A stretch of DNA of 64,000 bases from Mycobacterium sp. HUMS_12744610 (lineage in GTDB: Bacteria > Actinomycetota > Actinomycetes > Mycobacteriales > Mycobacteriaceae): NCBI RefSeq assembly GCF_041206865.1, contig NZ_JBGEDP010000001.1, forward strand, positions 3,906,001-3,970,000, in the 5' to 3' direction. Within the stretch, counting starts at the first letter, position 1, and every line of letters begins with the position of its first letter. Both the position numbers and the translations under genes were made by a program. The notes under the pieces were generated by a model that saw only the letters and a program-made list of their open reading frames with translations, did no database searches and was not told where the DNA came from. Positions 48,357-60,148 of the stretch are shown piece after piece.

Positions 48357-49703
48357 GTGGCCGGCCTCGAGCAGACCCGAAAGCTGGTCACCGAGATCCC
48401 CGGTCCCGCCTCGCTGGAACTGACCAGACGCCGGACCGCGGCGGTGTCGGGCGGTGTGGGCGTCATCATGCCGGTCTTCGCCGCCCGGGCCGGCGGCGGC
48501 ATCGTCGAGGACGTCGACGGCAACCGGCTCATCGACTTGGGTTCGGGCATCGCGGTCACCACGATCGGCAACTCCTCGCCGCGCGTGGTGGAGGCGGTGC
48601 GGGCGCAGGTGGCGGAGTTCACCCACACCTGTTTCATGGTGACGCCGTACGAGTCGTACGTCGCCGTCGCCGAGGAGCTCAACCGGATCACCCCCGGCTC
48701 CGGCGAGAAGCGCTCGGTGCTGTTCAACTCCGGCGCCGAGGCGGTCGAGAACGCCATCAAGGTCGCGCGCTCGCACACCGGCAAGCCCGCCGTGGTGGCG
48801 TTTGACCACGCCTACCACGGCCGCACCAACCTGGCGATGGCGCTCACCGCGAAATCCATGCCCTACAAGAGCGGCTTCGGACCGTTCGCACCCGAGATCT
48901 ACCGGGCACCGCTGTCCTACCCCTACCGGGATGGCCTGACCGACAAGAAACTGGCCACCAACGGCAAGCTGGCCGCCGAGCGGGCGATCACCGTCATGGA
49001 GAAGCAGGTCGGCGCCGGGAACCTGGCCGCCGTCATCGTCGAACCGATCCAGGGCGAGGGCGGGTTCATCGTGCCGGCCGAGGGATTTTTGCCCACGCTG
49101 CTGGACTGGTGCCGCAAGAACGACGTGGTGTTCATCGCCGACGAGGTGCAGACGGGGTTCGCCCGCACCGGCGCGATGTTCGCCTGCGAGCACGAGGGCA
49201 TCGAGCCCGACCTGATCTGCACCGCCAAGGGGATCGCCGACGGCCTGCCGCTGTCGGCGGTGACCGGCCGCGCCACGCTCATGGACGCCCCCCACGCCAG
49301 CGGTTTGGGCGGCACCTTCGGCGGAAACCCCGTGACGTGTGCGGCCGCCCTGGCCACCATCGAGACCATCGAGCAGGACAACCTAGTTGAGCGGGCCCGC
49401 CGGCTGGAACACCTGATGTTCGACCGGCTGGCGCGGCTGCAGGCCGACGACGACCGGATCGGCGACGTCCGCGGCCGCGGCGCCATGATCGCCGTGGAGT
49501 TTGTGAAGTCGGGGACCGCCGACCCCGACCCCGAGTTGACCCACAAGCTGGCGACCACGGCCCACGCGTCCGGGATCATCGTGCTGACCTGCGGCACGTT
49601 CGGCAACGTCATCCGACTGCTGCCCCCGCTGACCATCAGCGACGAGTTGCTCGGCGAGGGGCTAGACGTACTCGGCGAAATCCTGGCCGGCCTCTCGAGC
49701 TAG
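48357..49703 (+). CDS. gabT: 4-aminobutyrate aminotransferase
   Basis: The 448-residue class III aminotransferase transfers the amino group of GABA to 2-oxoglutarate using PLP. Key segments are NSGAEAVENAIKVAR, AFDHAYHGRTNLAMALT, IADEVQTGFARTG with the PLP-ring aspartate, and CTAKGIADGLPLSA with the Schiff-base lysine. GTG 48357 is preceded by a strong GAGGAGGAG ribosome site. It corresponds to Rv2589 and lies upstream of the carboxylic acid reductase gene as in M. tuberculosis. Confidence 0.94.
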   Translation: MAGLEQTRKLVTEIPGPASLELTRRRTAAVSGGVGVIMPVFAARAGGGIVEDVDGNRLIDLGSGIAVTTIGNSSPRVVEAVRAQVAEFTHTCFMVTPYESYVAVAEELNRITPGSGEKRSVLFNSGAEAVENAIKVARSHTGKPAVVAFDHAYHGRTNLAMALTAKSMPYKSGFGPFAPEIYRAPLSYPYRDGLTDKKLATNGKLAAERAITVMEKQVGAGNLAAVIVEPIQGEGGFIVPAEGFLPTLLDWCRKNDVVFIADEVQTGFARTGAMFACEHEGIEPDLICTAKGIADGLPLSAVTGRATLMDAPHASGLGGTFGGNPVTCAAALATIETIEQDNLVERARRLEHLMFDRLARLQADDDRIGDVRGRGAMIAVEFVKSGTADPDPELTHKLATTAHASGIIVLTCGTFGNVIRLLPPLTISDELLGEGLDVLGEILAGLSS

Positions 49704-49780
49704 ACCCGGGGGCGCAGCACATCGTTGTCGTGGGCAAGCTCACAATCTCGCCCCGAATCCGCTCCTAGAGGAATATAGTT

Positions 49781-49794
49781 ACCTTAGCTAAGGT
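49781..49794. promoter_or_regulatory. Palindrome ACCTTAGCTAAGGT upstream of the carboxylic acid reductase
   Basis: This is a perfect 14-base palindrome in an AT-rich patch 68 bases before the start codon, in a 158-base gap between gabT and the reductase. It is reminiscent of metal-dependent (DtxR/IdeR-type) operators but does not match the IdeR consensus TTAGGTTAGSCTAACCTAA well, so a specific regulator is not assigned. Confidence 0.4.
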
Positions 49795-49861
49795 TATATC
49801 CGTCGTCGCGCGACAGCGCAAATTAGCTTCATTAATTCTCCAAACCGCAAAAGGATTTGTT

Positions 49862-52800
49862 ATGCCGACTACGACTCACGAAGAGTGGCTTGCTCGCCGC
49901 GTCGAGAACCTGACCGCAACCGACCCCCAGTTCGCCGCCGCGCGGCCGGACCCGGCCGTCGCCGAGGCCCTGGATCAGCCCGGGCTGCAGCTGCCGCAGA
50001 TCATCCGGACGGTCCTGGACGGGTACGCCGACCGGCCGGCCCTGGGACAGCGCGTCGTGGAGTTCGTCGAGCACCCCAAGACCGGACGCACGGTGCTCGA
50101 GCTGCTGCCCCGCTACGAGACCCTCACCTACGGTGAGCTGGGCGAGCGGGCCGACGCGCTGGCGCGCGCCCTGGCCGGCGACCCCGTGCATCCCGGCGAC
50201 CGGGTGGCCGTCCTGGGCTTCAACAGCGTCGACTTCACCACCATCGACGTGGCGCTGGGCCTGATCGGCGCGGTGTCGGTGCCGCTGCAGACCGGCGCGG
50301 CGATCACCCAGCTGCAGCCGATCGCGACCGAGACCACGCCCACCGCGATCGCGGCGAGCGTGAAACAACTGCCGGTGGCCGTCGAGCTGATCCTCAGCAG
50401 CCGCGAAACCGGGACCGCGCCTGCCAAGCTCCTGGTGTTCGACTACCACCCACAGGTCGACGACGAGCGCGAGGCCGTGGAGACGGCGCGCGGCCGCCTG
50501 CAGGGCACCCCGGTGAACGTGGAGACGCTGGCGGAGGCCCTCGAGCGCGGCAAGGGTCTGCCGGCCGCGCCGGCCGCGCAGCCGACCGACGACGACCCGC
50601 TGGCCCTGCTGATCTACACCTCCGGCAGCACCGGCGCCCCCAAGGGGGCGATGTACCCGCAGAGCAACGTCGGCAAGATGTGGTGCCGTTCGAGCCGCAA
50701 CTGGTTCGGACCGAGCGCCGCGTCGATCACGCTGAACTTCATGCCGATGAGCCACGTCATGGGCCGCGGCATCCTCTACGGCACGCTGGGCAACGGCGGC
50801 ACGGCCTACTTCGCCGCCCGCAGTGACCTGTCCACGCTGCTGGAAGACCTCGCCCTGGTGCGGCCCACCGAGCTGAACTTCGTGCCGCGCATCTGGGAAA
50901 CCCTGTTCGGCGAATTCCAGCGGCAGGTGAACATCCGGCTCGCCGAGGCGGGCGACACCGCCGACCGCGCCGCGATCGAGGCCGAGGTGCTCGACGAGCA
51001 GCGCCGGTACCTGCTGGGCGCACGGTTCATCTTCGCGATGACCGGCTCGGCGCCGACGTCACCCGAGCTGCGGGCCTGGGTGGAGTCGCTGCTCGAGATG
51101 CACCTGATGGACGGCTACGGCTCCACCGAGGCCGGCATGGTGCTGTTCGACGGCGAGGTGCAGCGCCCGCCCGTCCTCGACTACAAGCTGATCGACGTCC
51201 CCGAGCTGGGCTACTTCGGCACCGACCGGCCGCACCCGCGCGGCGAGCTGCTGCTCAAGACCCTCAACATGTTCCCCGGCTACTACAAGCGACCCGAGAT
51301 CACCGCCGGGGTGTTCGGCGACGACGGCTACTACCGCACCGGGGACGTGTTCGCCGAGGTCGGCCCCGACCGGCTGGTGTACGTCGACCGCCGCAACAAC
51401 GTCCTCAAGCTGGCGCAGGGCGAGTTCGTCACACTGGCCAAGCTGGAGGCCGTCTTCGGCAACAGCCCGCTGATCCGGCAGATCTACGTCTACGGCAACA
51501 GCGCCCAGCCCTACCTGCTGGCGGTGGTGGTGCCCACCGAGGACGCCCTGGCGCGCGTCGACGACCCCGCCGCGCTCAAGCCGCAGATCGCCGACTCGCT
51601 GCACAAGGTCGCCCGCGAGACCGGCCTGCAGCCTTACGAGGTGCCGCGCGCCTTCATCGTCGAGACCACGCCGTTCACGGTGGAGAACGGCCTGCTCACG
51701 GGCATCCGGAAGCTGGCCTGGCCCAAGCTCAAGGCGCACTACGGCGAGCGGCTCGAGCGGCTCTACGCCGAGCTGGCCGAGGGGCAGGCCAACGAACTGG
51801 TCGAGCTGCGCCGCAACGCCGCCGACGCGCCGGTGCTGCAGACGGTCAGCCGGGCCGCGGCCGCCCTGCTGGGTGCGGCTTCCCCTAGTGGGCAAACAGA
51901 CCTGCCCCATGACGTCCACTTCACCGAGCTAGGCGGGGACTCGTTGTCGGCGTTGACGTTCGGCAACCTGCTGCACGAGATCTTCGACATCGATGTGCCG
52001 GTGGGGGTCATCGTCAGCCCGGCCAACGACTTGGCGGCCATCGCCGACTACATCGAGGCCGAGCGGCGGGGCAGCAAGCGGCCCACGTTCGCCACCGTGC
52101 ACGGCCGCGACGCGAAGACGGTGCGGGCGGCCGACCTGACGCTGGACAAGTTCCTCGACGAGGCGACGCTGGCCGCCGCACCGAGCCTGCCCGGGCCCAC
52201 CGCCGAGGTGCGCACGGTGCTGCTGACCGGAACGACGGGCTTTTTGGGCCGCTACCTGGCGCTGGAGTGGCTGGAACGCATGGACCTCGTCGACGGCAAG
52301 GTCATCGCGCTGGTGCGGGCGAAGTCGGACGACGACGCGCGCGCCCGGCTCGACAAGACCTTCGGCGTCGGCTCTCCAGGAGGGGATCCCGAGCTGCTCG
52401 CCCACTACCAGGAACTGGCCGCGGACCACCTCGAGGTCATCGCCGGCGACAAGGGCGAGGCCAACCTTGGGCTCGACCAGCAGACGTGGCAGCGGCTGGC
52501 CGACACGGTCGACTTGATCGTCGACCCGGCGGCGCTGGTCAACCACGTGCTGCCCTACAGCGAGCTGTTCGGTCCCAACGCGCTGGGCACCGCCGAGCTG
52601 ATCCGGATCGCGTTGACCACCAAGCTGAAGCCCTACACCTACGTGTCGACGATCGGCGTGGGCGACCAGATCGAGCTCGGCAAGTTCGTCGAGGACGCCG
52701 ACATCCGGCAGGTCAGCGCGACGCGGGCGATCAACGAGAACTACGCCAACGGCTACGGCAACAGCAAGTGGGCCGGCGAGGTGCTGCTGCGTGAGGCGCA

Positions 52801-53422
52801 CGACCTGTGCGGCCTGCCGGCCGCGGTGTTCCGGTGCGACATGATCCTGGCCGACACCACCTATGCGGGCCAGCTCAACCTGCCGGACATGTTCACCCGG
52901 CTGATGCTGAGCGTGGTCGCCACCGGGATCGCGCCCGGATCGTTCTACGAGCTGGACGCCGAGGGCAACCGGCAGCGCGCGCACTACGACGGCCTGCCCG
53001 TCGAGTTCATCGCCGCGGCCATCTCGACGCTGGGCGCGCAGGCCCTGACCAACGGGGACGCCTTCCAGACGTATCACGTGATGAACCCGTACGACGACGG
53101 CATCGGGCTCGACGAGTACGTCGACTGGCTGATCGAGGCGGGATACCGGATCCACCGGGTCGGGGACTACGCGGAGTGGTTGCAGCGCTTCGAGACCGCG
53201 CTGCGGGGCCTGCCGGAGAAGCAGCGCCAGTACTCGCTGCTGCCGCTGCTGCACAACTACGGCAAGCCCGAGAAGCCGCTGCGCGGATCGCTGGCACCGA
53301 CCGACCGCTTCCGCGCCGCGGTGCAGGAGGCCAAGATCGGCCCGGACAAGGACATCCCCCACGTCTCGGCGCCGGTCATCGTCAAGTACGCCACCGACCT
53401 GCAGTTGCTCGGACTGCTGTAA
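49862..53422 (+). CDS. car: Carboxylic acid reductase (A-T-R), FadD9-like
   Basis: The 1186-residue enzyme reduces carboxylic acids to aldehydes using ATP and NADPH. The adenylation domain (about 1-640) has [19 protein letters not shown] and DGYGSTEAG, the carrier domain (about 650-740) has the phosphopantetheine serine in [11 protein letters not shown], and the reductase domain (about 770-1186) has [24 protein letters not shown] and the YGNSKWAGE Tyr/Lys pair. It needs a phosphopantetheinyl transferase for activity. Length and order match Rv2590 (fadD9). A strong terminator follows directly. Confidence 0.95.
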   Translation: MPTTTHEEWLARRVENLTATDPQFAAARPDPAVAEALDQPGLQLPQIIRTVLDGYADRPALGQRVVEFVEHPKTGRTVLELLPRYETLTYGELGERADALARALAGDPVHPGDRVAVLGFNSVDFTTIDVALGLIGAVSVPLQTGAAITQLQPIATETTPTAIAASVKQLPVAVELILSSRETGTAPAKLLVFDYHPQVDDEREAVETARGRLQGTPVNVETLAEALERGKGLPAAPAAQPTDDDPLALLIYTSGSTGAPKGAMYPQSNVGKMWCRSSRNWFGPSAASITLNFMPMSHVMGRGILYGTLGNGGTAYFAARSDLSTLLEDLALVRPTELNFVPRIWETLFGEFQRQVNIRLAEAGDTADRAAIEAEVLDEQRRYLLGARFIFAMTGSAPTSPELRAWVESLLEMHLMDGYGSTEAGMVLFDGEVQRPPVLDYKLIDVPELGYFGTDRPHPRGELLLKTLNMFPGYYKRPEITAGVFGDDGYYRTGDVFAEVGPDRLVYVDRRNNVLKLAQGEFVTLAKLEAVFGNSPLIRQIYVYGNSAQPYLLAVVVPTEDALARVDDPAALKPQIADSLHKVARETGLQPYEVPRAFIVETTPFTVENGLLTGIRKLAWPKLKAHYGERLERLYAELAEGQANELVELRRNAADAPVLQTVSRAAAALLGAASPSGQTDLPHDVHFTELGGDSLSALTFGNLLHEIFDIDVPVGVIVSPANDLAAIADYIEAERRGSKRPTFATVHGRDAKTVRAADLTLDKFLDEATLAAAPSLPGPTAEVRTVLLTGTTGFLGRYLALEWLERMDLVDGKVIALVRAKSDDDARARLDKTFGVGSPGGDPELLAHYQELAADHLEVIAGDKGEANLGLDQQTWQRLADTVDLIVDPAALVNHVLPYSELFGPNALGTAELIRIALTTKLKPYTYVSTIGVGDQIELGKFVEDADIRQVSATRAINENYANGYGNSKWAGEVLLREAHDLCGLPAAVFRCDMILADTTYAGQLNLPDMFTRLMLSVVATGIAPGSFYELDAEGNRQRAHYDGLPVEFIAAAISTLGAQALTNGDAFQTYHVMNPYDDGIGLDEYVDWLIEAGYRIHRVGDYAEWLQRFETALRGLPEKQRQYSLLPLLHNYGKPEKPLRGSLAPTDRFRAAVQEAKIGPDKDIPHVSAPVIVKYATDLQLLGLL

Positions 53423-53431
53423 CGACGGCAC

Positions 53432-53473
53432 AGCGAAAGCGCCCGGCCCCCGGAAGGGCCGGGCGCTTTCGCT
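53432..53473. terminator. Strong hairpin between car and the convergent membrane-protein gene
   Basis: A perfect 18-base stem (AGCGAAAGCGCCCGGCCC and its complement) encloses a CCGGAA loop directly after the reductase stop. It lies between two convergent genes and ends six bases before the stop of the neighbour, so it can serve both directions. There is no long T-tract, which is common in mycobacteria. Confidence 0.85.
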
Positions 53474-53479
53474 ATCGGG

Positions 53480-54148
53480 TCAGGCGCCGGTGCCCGCGCG
53501 CTGGCGGCGCCAGCCCCGCGCGGATTTGCGATCGCCTTCGTGGCGCGCCCTGGTCGTAGCATCCGGTGAGACCTCCTCGGCCGCTGGCTGCGCGTAGGGG
53601 GCCGCGTACGGCTCGTAGGCCGGCATCGGCGCTTCGGGTTGCGCCGCCGCGGCCGCCGCCACGGGTGGCACGTCGCGGGCCAGTCGGACCGTCGTCAGCG
53701 CCAGGACGACCGCGCCGACGAAGACGATCAGCGCGCCCAGCCCGGAGAAGTAGGAGATCTCGAGGACGGCCCGCTTGCGGTCGGTGGCCGCAACCGGATC
53801 GCCGGGGGACCCGATCCGCAGGATCGGGGCGACCTCCTCGCCGAGGATGAACCAGGCGCCGGCCAGCACCGCCAGCCAGCCGCCCAGCATCGCGCTCAGC
53901 CGGTTGCCGGAGAACGTCACCAGCAGGCCGCCCACGACGGCGGTGGCGCCCGGCAGTACTTCCAACCAGCCCCGGGCCGAGGTCCAGGCCCACACCTGGT
54001 CGGGGGTGTAGGCGAAATCGAAGTGGGGGCCGACGAACGGGATCAATGCGCCCCACGCACCCAGGCAGATCAGCAGCAATCCGCTGACCGCGCCGCGCGA
54101 GCGCGGCATGCGCAGCCCGCCCGAGTGGTCCAGCTCTGCGTTCTTCAT
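53480..54148 (-). CDS. Four-helix membrane protein of unknown function
   Basis: The 222-residue protein has four hydrophobic segments (around SGLLLICLGAWGALIPFV, WLEVLPGATAVVGGLLVTF, MLGGWLAVLAGAWFILG and GALIVFVGAVVLALTTV) and a cytoplasm-like Pro/Ala-rich, basic C-terminus. ATG 54148 follows a GAGGAG ribosome site. I do not recognise a functional family. It takes the place of the PE_PGRS gene Rv2591 found between fadD9 and ruvB in M. tuberculosis. Confidence 0.85.
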   Translation of the reverse strand: MKNAELDHSGGLRMPRSRGAVSGLLLICLGAWGALIPFVGPHFDFAYTPDQVWAWTSARGWLEVLPGATAVVGGLLVTFSGNRLSAMLGGWLAVLAGAWFILGEEVAPILRIGSPGDPVAATDRKRAVLEISYFSGLGALIVFVGAVVLALTTVRLARDVPPVAAAAAAQPEAPMPAYEPYAAPYAQPAAEEVSPDATTRARHEGDRKSARGWRRQRAGTGA

Positions 54149-54222
54149 GACATCTCCTCGATAGACACGGGCTGAACGGGTATCTACGGGTACCCGAACC
54201 GTGTCCGGATGTAACCGGCGTC

Positions 54223-55268
<1,046 letters not shown>

Positions 55269-55272
<4 letters not shown>

Positions 55273-55865
55273 CGCGACTTCCCGAGCAGCGAGAGCGCGG
55301 CCCGCAGGGCGCTGGACGTCGTCGCGTCCGCGTCCCCGGCCAGCACCTTGTCGGTGGCCTCCTCGGCCTGTTTGGCGGCGAAGCCCAGGCCGACCAGGGC
55401 CTCCACGACGGGACCGCGCACCGCGTGCCCGTTGGGGGCGGCGCCGGCCGCCGTGCCCGCGGCGCCGGCACCGACCTTGTCGCGCAGCTCGAGCACCATG
55501 CGCTCGGCACCGCGTTTGCCGATGCCCGGCACCCGGGTCAGGGCGCTGACGTCGCCGTCGCGCAACACCTGGCGCAGCGCGGGCGCGTCGTAGACCGCGA
55601 GGGTAGCCAGGGCAATCTTCGGCCCGACGCCGGAGACCCCCAGCAGCGTCAGGAACAGGTCGCGGGCGTCGGCGTCGGCGAACCCGTACAACGTCATCGA
55701 GTCCTCGCGCACGATCATCGCGGTGACCAGCCGGGCCTCCGCGCCGCGGCGCAGCGACGCCAGCGTGGACGGGGTGGCCATCAGCTTGTATCCCACACCG
55801 GCGGCCTCGATGACGACGTGGTCGAGCGCCACGTCGAGCACCTCTCCGCGGACCGAGGCGATCAC
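55269..55865 (-). CDS. ruvA: Holliday junction DNA-binding protein RuvA
   Basis: This is a 198-residue protein with an N-terminal OB fold ([10 protein letters not shown] type start), the helix-hairpin-helix motifs [16 protein letters not shown] and [19 protein letters not shown], and a C-terminal RuvB-binding domain after a Gly/Ala-rich linker. GTG 55865 overlaps the ruvC stop by four bases. Confidence 0.96.
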
Positions 55866-56416
55866 CGCGCCGCCTCGATCTTCGCGGCGAACGTGCGGCG
55901 CTGCTGGGCGGCCTTCTCCTGCGCGGCGGCCATCCGGGCGATCATCGGCGCCCGCCAGCAGTGGCAGATCGCCAGGGCCAGCGCGTCGGCGGCGTCGGCG
56001 GGCGTCGGTTTGGCCTGCAGCGCAAGGATTCTGGTGACCATCGCGGTGACCTGCGCCTTGTCGGCGGACCCGTTTCCGGTGACCGCGGCCTTGACCTCGC
56101 TGGGCGTGTGGAAGTGAACGTCGATGCCGCGTTTGGCGGCCGCCAGCGCGACGACACCGCCGGCCTGCGCGGTGCCCATCACTGTGGAGACGTTGTGCTG
56201 AGAGAACACCCGCTCGATGGCTACCACGTCGGGGAGGTGGGTGTCCAGCCAGTGCTCGACGGAGTCGCTGATGGCCAGCAACCGTTCGGGCACGGGCGTC
56301 TGCGCTGGGGTGCGCACCACGTCGACGTCCAGCGCGACAACCCGGCGGCCGCGGCCGCTCTCGACGACCGACAGCCCGCATCGGGTCAGCCCGGGGTCCA
56401 CGCCCATCACCCGCAT
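55862..56416 (-). CDS. ruvC: Holliday junction resolvase RuvC
   Basis: This is a 184-residue endonuclease that cuts Holliday junctions. The catalytic acidic residues are visible in [26 protein letters not shown] and the C-terminal [12 protein letters not shown]. It heads the ruvCAB operon, in which each downstream gene overlaps the one before by four bases, and a LexA box lies 16 bases upstream of the start. Confidence 0.96.
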   Translation of the reverse strand: MRVMGVDPGLTRCGLSVVESGRGRRVVALDVDVVRTPAQTPVPERLLAISDSVEHWLDTHLPDVVAIERVFSQHNVSTVMGTAQAGGVVALAAAKRGIDVHFHTPSEVKAAVTGNGSADKAQVTAMVTRILALQAKPTPADAADALALAICHCWRAPMIARMAAAQEKAAQQRRTFAAKIEAAR

Positions 56417-56432
56417 TGCCCGCTCCCGCCTG

Positions 56433-56448
56433 TAGAACAGCTGTTCGA
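56433..56448 (-). promoter_or_regulatory. LexA (SOS) box upstream of ruvCAB
   Basis: Read on the minus strand the site is TCGAACAGCTGTTCTA, one base different from the mycobacterial consensus TCGAAC-N4-GTTCGA. Its position just before ruvC fits DNA-damage induction of the ruvCAB operon. Confidence 0.85.
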
Positions 56449-56571
56449 TACCCTAGCGGGCGGCGCCGACACCGGCGGGCAGGACACGCGGCGCCGGCCC
56501 CGGTTCTCCTCGAATGTCATCGTGGCGAGATACTGCTACGTTGAAGCGGCGCGTTTGCTCTCTCCGACGCG

Positions 56572-56789
56572 ATGCCGCAGTTCGGCCCGCGGCAACTCGG
56601 CCCCGGCGCGATCGTCAGCCACGGCGGCGTCGACTACGTGGTCCGCGGGTCGGTGGCGTTCCGCGAGGATCCGTTCGTCTGGTGGGAGCATTTGCTGGAA
56701 GGTGGCGACCAGCCGAGATCGTGCTGAGCCTTGAGGAACTTGACGACTTCATTGGGCGGTTCGACCAGCATGTCGGGCAGGCCGACTAA
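56572..56789 (+). pseudogene. Deletion scar: start of an Rv2598-like protein followed by the tail of another small protein
   Basis: ATG 56572 opens a 51-codon frame (MPQFGPRQLGPGAIVSHGGVDYVVRGS..FREDPFVWWEHLLEGGD) resembling the N-terminus of the Rv2598 protein of M. tuberculosis (DUF4178 type). After GGD the sequence stops matching, and another frame supplies EIVLSLEELDDFIGRFDQHVGQAD, an in-frame C-terminus of something else, ending at 56789. In M. tuberculosis several genes (Rv2595-Rv2602, including a spermidine synthase homologue and VapBC pairs) lie here. The 403-base interval between ruvC and yebC holds nothing else I can identify. Confidence 0.6.
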
Positions 56790-56819
56790 CTACCCCCCAC
56801 CAGCAACGCCAAACGCGGG

Positions 56820-57572
56820 TCAGTCCTCGATCTGGGCCAGGACCTCGTCGGAGATGTCGGCGTTGGTCCAGACGTCCTGCACGTCGTCGCTGTCCTCGAG
56901 CGCGTCGACGAGTTTCATCACCTTGCGGGCGCCCTCGGCGTCCAGCGGCACGGTCACCGACGGCTGGAAGCCCGCGTCGGCGGAGTCATAGTCGATGCCG
57001 GCGTCCTGCAGCGCGGTCCGCACGGCGACCAGGTCGGTCGGCTCGGTGAGGATCTCGAAGCTGTCGCCGAGGTCGGTGACGTCCTCGGCGCCCGCCTCGA
57101 GCACGGCCGCCAGCACGTCGTCCTCGGTCAGGCCGTTCTTCTCCAGGGTGATCACGCCCTTGCGGGCGAACAGGTAGGCCACCGACCCGGGGTCGGCCAT
57201 GGTGCCGCCGTTGCGCGTCATCGCCACCCGCACCTCGCTGGCGGCGCGGTTGCGGTTGTCGGTGAGGCACTCGATCAGCACCGCCACCCCGTTGGGGGCG
57301 TAGCCCTCGTAGGTGATGGTTTGCCAGTCGGCGCCCCCGGCCTCCTCGCCGGCTCCCCGCTTGCGGGCGCGCTCGATGTTGTCGTTGGGCACCGAGGTCT
57401 TCTTGGCCTTCTGAATCGCGTCGTAGAGCGTCGGGTTGCCCGCCGGGTCGCCACCGCCGGTACGGGCGGCGACCTCGATGTTCTTGATCAGGCGGGCGAA
57501 CTCCTTGCCGCGGCGCGCATCTTTGACGGCCTTCTGGTGCTTGGTGGTGGCCCACTTGGAATGGCCGCTCAT
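56820..57572 (-). CDS. YebC/PmpR-family protein
   Basis: The 250-residue protein begins [23 protein letters not shown], the family hallmark, followed by the basic helical domain ([12 protein letters not shown]) and two acidic alpha/beta domains. YebC proteins act as transcriptional regulators or in translation of proline-rich stretches, depending on species. It corresponds to Rv2603c. Downstream of the ruvC scar and upstream of pdxT in map position, it has its own 230-base upstream region. Confidence 0.93.
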   Translation of the reverse strand: MSGHSKWATTKHQKAVKDARRGKEFARLIKNIEVAARTGGGDPAGNPTLYDAIQKAKKTSVPNDNIERARKRGAGEEAGGADWQTITYEGYAPNGVAVLIECLTDNRNRAASEVRVAMTRNGGTMADPGSVAYLFARKGVITLEKNGLTEDDVLAAVLEAGAEDVTDLGDSFEILTEPTDLVAVRTALQDAGIDYDSADAGFQPSVTVPLDAEGARKVMKLVDALEDSDDVQDVWTNADISDEVLAQIED

Positions 57573-57799
57573 CGCTGTCCTCTACCTCTTCTGTCTTCTT
57601 CGAAGTTCGCCCAACGAGTCTACGTGGGCGGTCGGGGCCGATCGCGCGGCCACTCCCCCGACGCCTCAATGAACCCACCGGTCACAGAAAGGAAGGCCGG
57701 CGCCGGTTCGCAAAAGCGATATCGCATGCGCTATCGGTTTTCGGATCGCGGTGGCCACCGTCTCGCGGTGCCGATGTCACTGGTGTGACGCCGTGGGGC

Positions 57800-58396
57800 T
57801 CAGGCGACGCCGTTGACGATGTCGACGAACAGCCGGTGGATGCGGCGGTCGCCCGTCATCTCCGGATGGAACGCCGTCGCCAGCACCGGGCCCTGGCGCA
57901 CCGCGACGGGATGTCCCGCCGCGCGCGCCAGTACCTGCACGCCGTCGCCGGTGCGCTCCACCCAGGGCGCGCGGATGAACACCGCCCGCACCGGATCGTC
58001 CAGGCCCGCGAACCCGATGTCGCCCTCGAACGAGTCGACCTGGCGCCCGAAGGCGTTGCGCCGCACCGTCATGTCGATCCCGCGCAACGGCAGCGCCGCC
58101 CGCCCGCCGACACCCGCGTCGAGGATCTCGCTGGCCAGCAGGATCATGCCCGCACACGCGCCGTAGGCCGGCAACCCGCCGGCCAGCCGCGCCCGCAGCG
58201 GCTCGAGCAGGTCCAGTTCGCGCAGCAGGTGGCTCATGGTGGTGGACTCCCCACCCGGGATGACCAGCCCGCTCACCGCCTCGAGTTCGCCGCGACGGCG
58301 CACCGGAATAGCGTCGGCGCCGGCCTCGCGCAGCGCGGCCAGATGCTCGCGGGTGTCGCCCTGCAGTGCCAGCACCCCGATCCGCGGTCGACTCAC
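57800..58396 (-). CDS. pdxT: Pyridoxal 5'-phosphate synthase glutaminase subunit PdxT
   Basis: The 198-residue class I glutaminase supplies ammonia to PdxS. Motifs are VLALQGD at the N-terminus, [10 protein letters not shown], the nucleophile cysteine in [11 protein letters not shown] near residue 81, and [10 protein letters not shown] with the catalytic His and Glu. GTG 58396 overlaps the stop of tesB2 by four bases; the frame further upstream is the shadow of that gene. Confidence 0.94.
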   Translation of the reverse strand: MSRPRIGVLALQGDTREHLAALREAGADAIPVRRRGELEAVSGLVIPGGESTTMSHLLRELDLLEPLRARLAGGLPAYGACAGMILLASEILDAGVGGRAALPLRGIDMTVRRNAFGRQVDSFEGDIGFAGLDDPVRAVFIRAPWVERTGDGVQVLARAAGHPVAVRQGPVLATAFHPEMTGDRRIHRLFVDIVNGVA

Positions 58397-59232
58397 GGGT
58401 GGTAGCCGCGGGGGAAGCGGGTCAGGCCCTCCTGCATGACCGCGGCCACCATCTCGCCGCGCTGGTTGAAGATCTTGCCCTGGCACAGCGAGCGGCCGCC
58501 GCACGCCGACGGGGACGACTGGTCGTAGAGGAGCCACTCGTCGGCACGGAACACCCGCATGAACCACATCGCGTGGTCGAGCGAGGCCACCTGCAGGTGC
58601 TCGCGCTCGTCGAGATGGGTGACCTGAGCCGAGCCCAGCAGTGTCAGGTCGCTCATGTAGGCCAGCGCGCAGATGTGCAGCACCGGGTCGTCGGGCAGCG
58701 GGTCGCGGTGGCGGAACCACACCTGCTGCTGGGAGGCCTTGCCGGGCAAGCGCTTCAGGCGGTCCTGAGGCACGATGCGGATGTCCCACTCGTCGAACTG
58801 GCGGAAACCGGCATCGTCGAAGACCCGCATCGAGCTGAGCCCCGGCAGGTCGTCGTCCGGTGCGGGCGCCTCCGGCATGACGTCCTGGTGGTTGATGCCG
58901 TCCTGGTCAGTCTGGAACGACGCCGACATCGAGAAGATGGTCTCGCCGTGCTGGACGGCGTTGACGCGGCGGGTGCAGAACGAGCCGCCGTCGCGTAGCC
59001 GCTCGACGATGAACACCGTGGGCGCCGTGGCGTCACCGGGACGGATGAAGTAGCCGTGCAGCGAGTGCACCAGGTGACCGGGTTCGACGGTGCGCACCGC
59101 CGACACCAGCGACTGGCCGGCCACATGACCGCCGAACGTCCGTTGGAAATACCCGGAGTCGGGGCTGAACACGCCACCGCGATAGATGTTGACCTCGAGC
59201 TGCTCGAGATCGAGAATCTGCTCGATCGACAC
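58393..59232 (-). CDS. tesB2: Acyl-CoA thioesterase II
   Basis: The 279-residue double-hotdog thioesterase hydrolyses acyl-CoA. Typical segments are [19 protein letters not shown] near residue 30, [10 protein letters not shown], and in the second half [12 protein letters not shown] and [17 protein letters not shown]. It sits between pdxS (10-base gap) and pdxT (4-base overlap), as in M. tuberculosis Rv2604c-Rv2606c, so it is cotranscribed with vitamin B6 genes without an obvious metabolic link. Confidence 0.93.
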   Translation of the reverse strand: MSIEQILDLEQLEVNIYRGGVFSPDSGYFQRTFGGHVAGQSLVSAVRTVEPGHLVHSLHGYFIRPGDATAPTVFIVERLRDGGSFCTRRVNAVQHGETIFSMSASFQTDQDGINHQDVMPEAPAPDDDLPGLSSMRVFDDAGFRQFDEWDIRIVPQDRLKRLPGKASQQQVWFRHRDPLPDDPVLHICALAYMSDLTLLGSAQVTHLDEREHLQVASLDHAMWFMRVFRADEWLLYDQSSPSACGGRSLCQGKIFNQRGEMVAAVMQEGLTRFPRGYHP

Positions 59233-59242
59233 GGAGAAGTTC

Positions 59243-60148
59243 TTACCAGCCGCGCTGCGCCAGCCGCTCCGGTGCCGCGATCTGCTCCACGTTGATGCCG
59301 ACCATCGGCTCGCCCAGGCCGCGCGACACCTTGGCCAACACGTCGGGGTCGTCGTAAAACGCCGTGGCCTTGACGATCGCGGCGGCCCGCTGCGCGGGGT
59401 CGCCCGATTTGAAGATGCCCGAGCCCACGAACACGCCCTCGGCGCCGAGCTGCATCATCATCGCCGCGTCGGCCGGCGTGGCGATGCCGCCGGCGGTGAA
59501 CAGCGTGACCGGCAGTTTGCCGGCCCGCGCCACCTCGACCACCAGGTCGTAGGGCGCCTGCAATTCCTTTGCCGCGACATATAATTCGTCCTCGGACAGC
59601 GACGTCAGCCGGCGGATCTCGCCGCTGATCGCGCGCATGTGCGTCGTTGCGTTGGACACGTCGCCGGTGCCGGCCTCGCCCTTGGACCGGATCATCGCCG
59701 CGCCCTCGCCGATGCGCCGCAGCGCCTCACCGAGGTTGGTCGCCCCGCACACGAACGGCACGGTGAACTTCCACTTGTCGATGTGGTGGGTGTAGTCGGC
59801 GGGGGTCAGCACCTCGGACTCGTCGACGTAGTCCACGCCCAGGCTCTGCAGAATCTGCGCCTCCACGAAGTGCCCGATGCGCGCCTTGGCCATCACCGGG
59901 ATGGTGACCGCGTCCTTGATGCCCTCGATCATGTCGGGGTCGCTCATGCGCGACACCCCACCCTGGGCACGGATGTCGGCGGGCACTCGCTCCAGCGCCA
60001 TCACCGCGACCGCCCCGGCGCCCTCGGCGATGCGGGCCTGCTCCGGGGTGACGACGTCCATGATGACGCCGCCCTTGAGCATCTCCGCCATGCCGCGTTT
60101 GACCCGGGCCGTTCCGCGCCCGGTGCCGTTCTGCGCCACGCTGTCCAC
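59243..60148 (-). CDS. pdxS: Pyridoxal 5'-phosphate synthase subunit PdxS
   Basis: The 301-residue TIM barrel forms PLP from ribose 5-phosphate, glyceraldehyde 3-phosphate and ammonia. [34 protein letters not shown], the catalytic lysine in MAKARIGHF and GEAGTGDV are all present. GTG 60148 gives the family length. Together with pdxT it makes the de novo B6 pathway. Confidence 0.96.
   Translation of the reverse strand: MDSVAQNGTGRGTARVKRGMAEMLKGGVIMDVVTPEQARIAEGAGAVAVMALERVPADIRAQGGVSRMSDPDMIEGIKDAVTIPVMAKARIGHFVEAQILQSLGVDYVDESEVLTPADYTHHIDKWKFTVPFVCGATNLGEALRRIGEGAAMIRSKGEAGTGDVSNATTHMRAISGEIRRLTSLSEDELYVAAKELQAPYDLVVEVARAGKLPVTLFTAGGIATPADAAMMMQLGAEGVFVGSGIFKSGDPAQRAAAIVKATAFYDDPDVLAKVSRGLGEPMVGINVEQIAAPERLAQRGW

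Noticed and set aside
49775..49800. IdeR iron box upstream of car
   Set aside because: The palindrome ACCTTAGCTAAGGT does not fit TTAGGTTAGSCTAACCTAA at the key GG/CC positions.
57713..57760. Palindromic stretch around GCGATATCGCATGCGC upstream of yebC
   Set aside because: The symmetry is partial and not placed near a start or stop in a way that suggests an operator or terminator.
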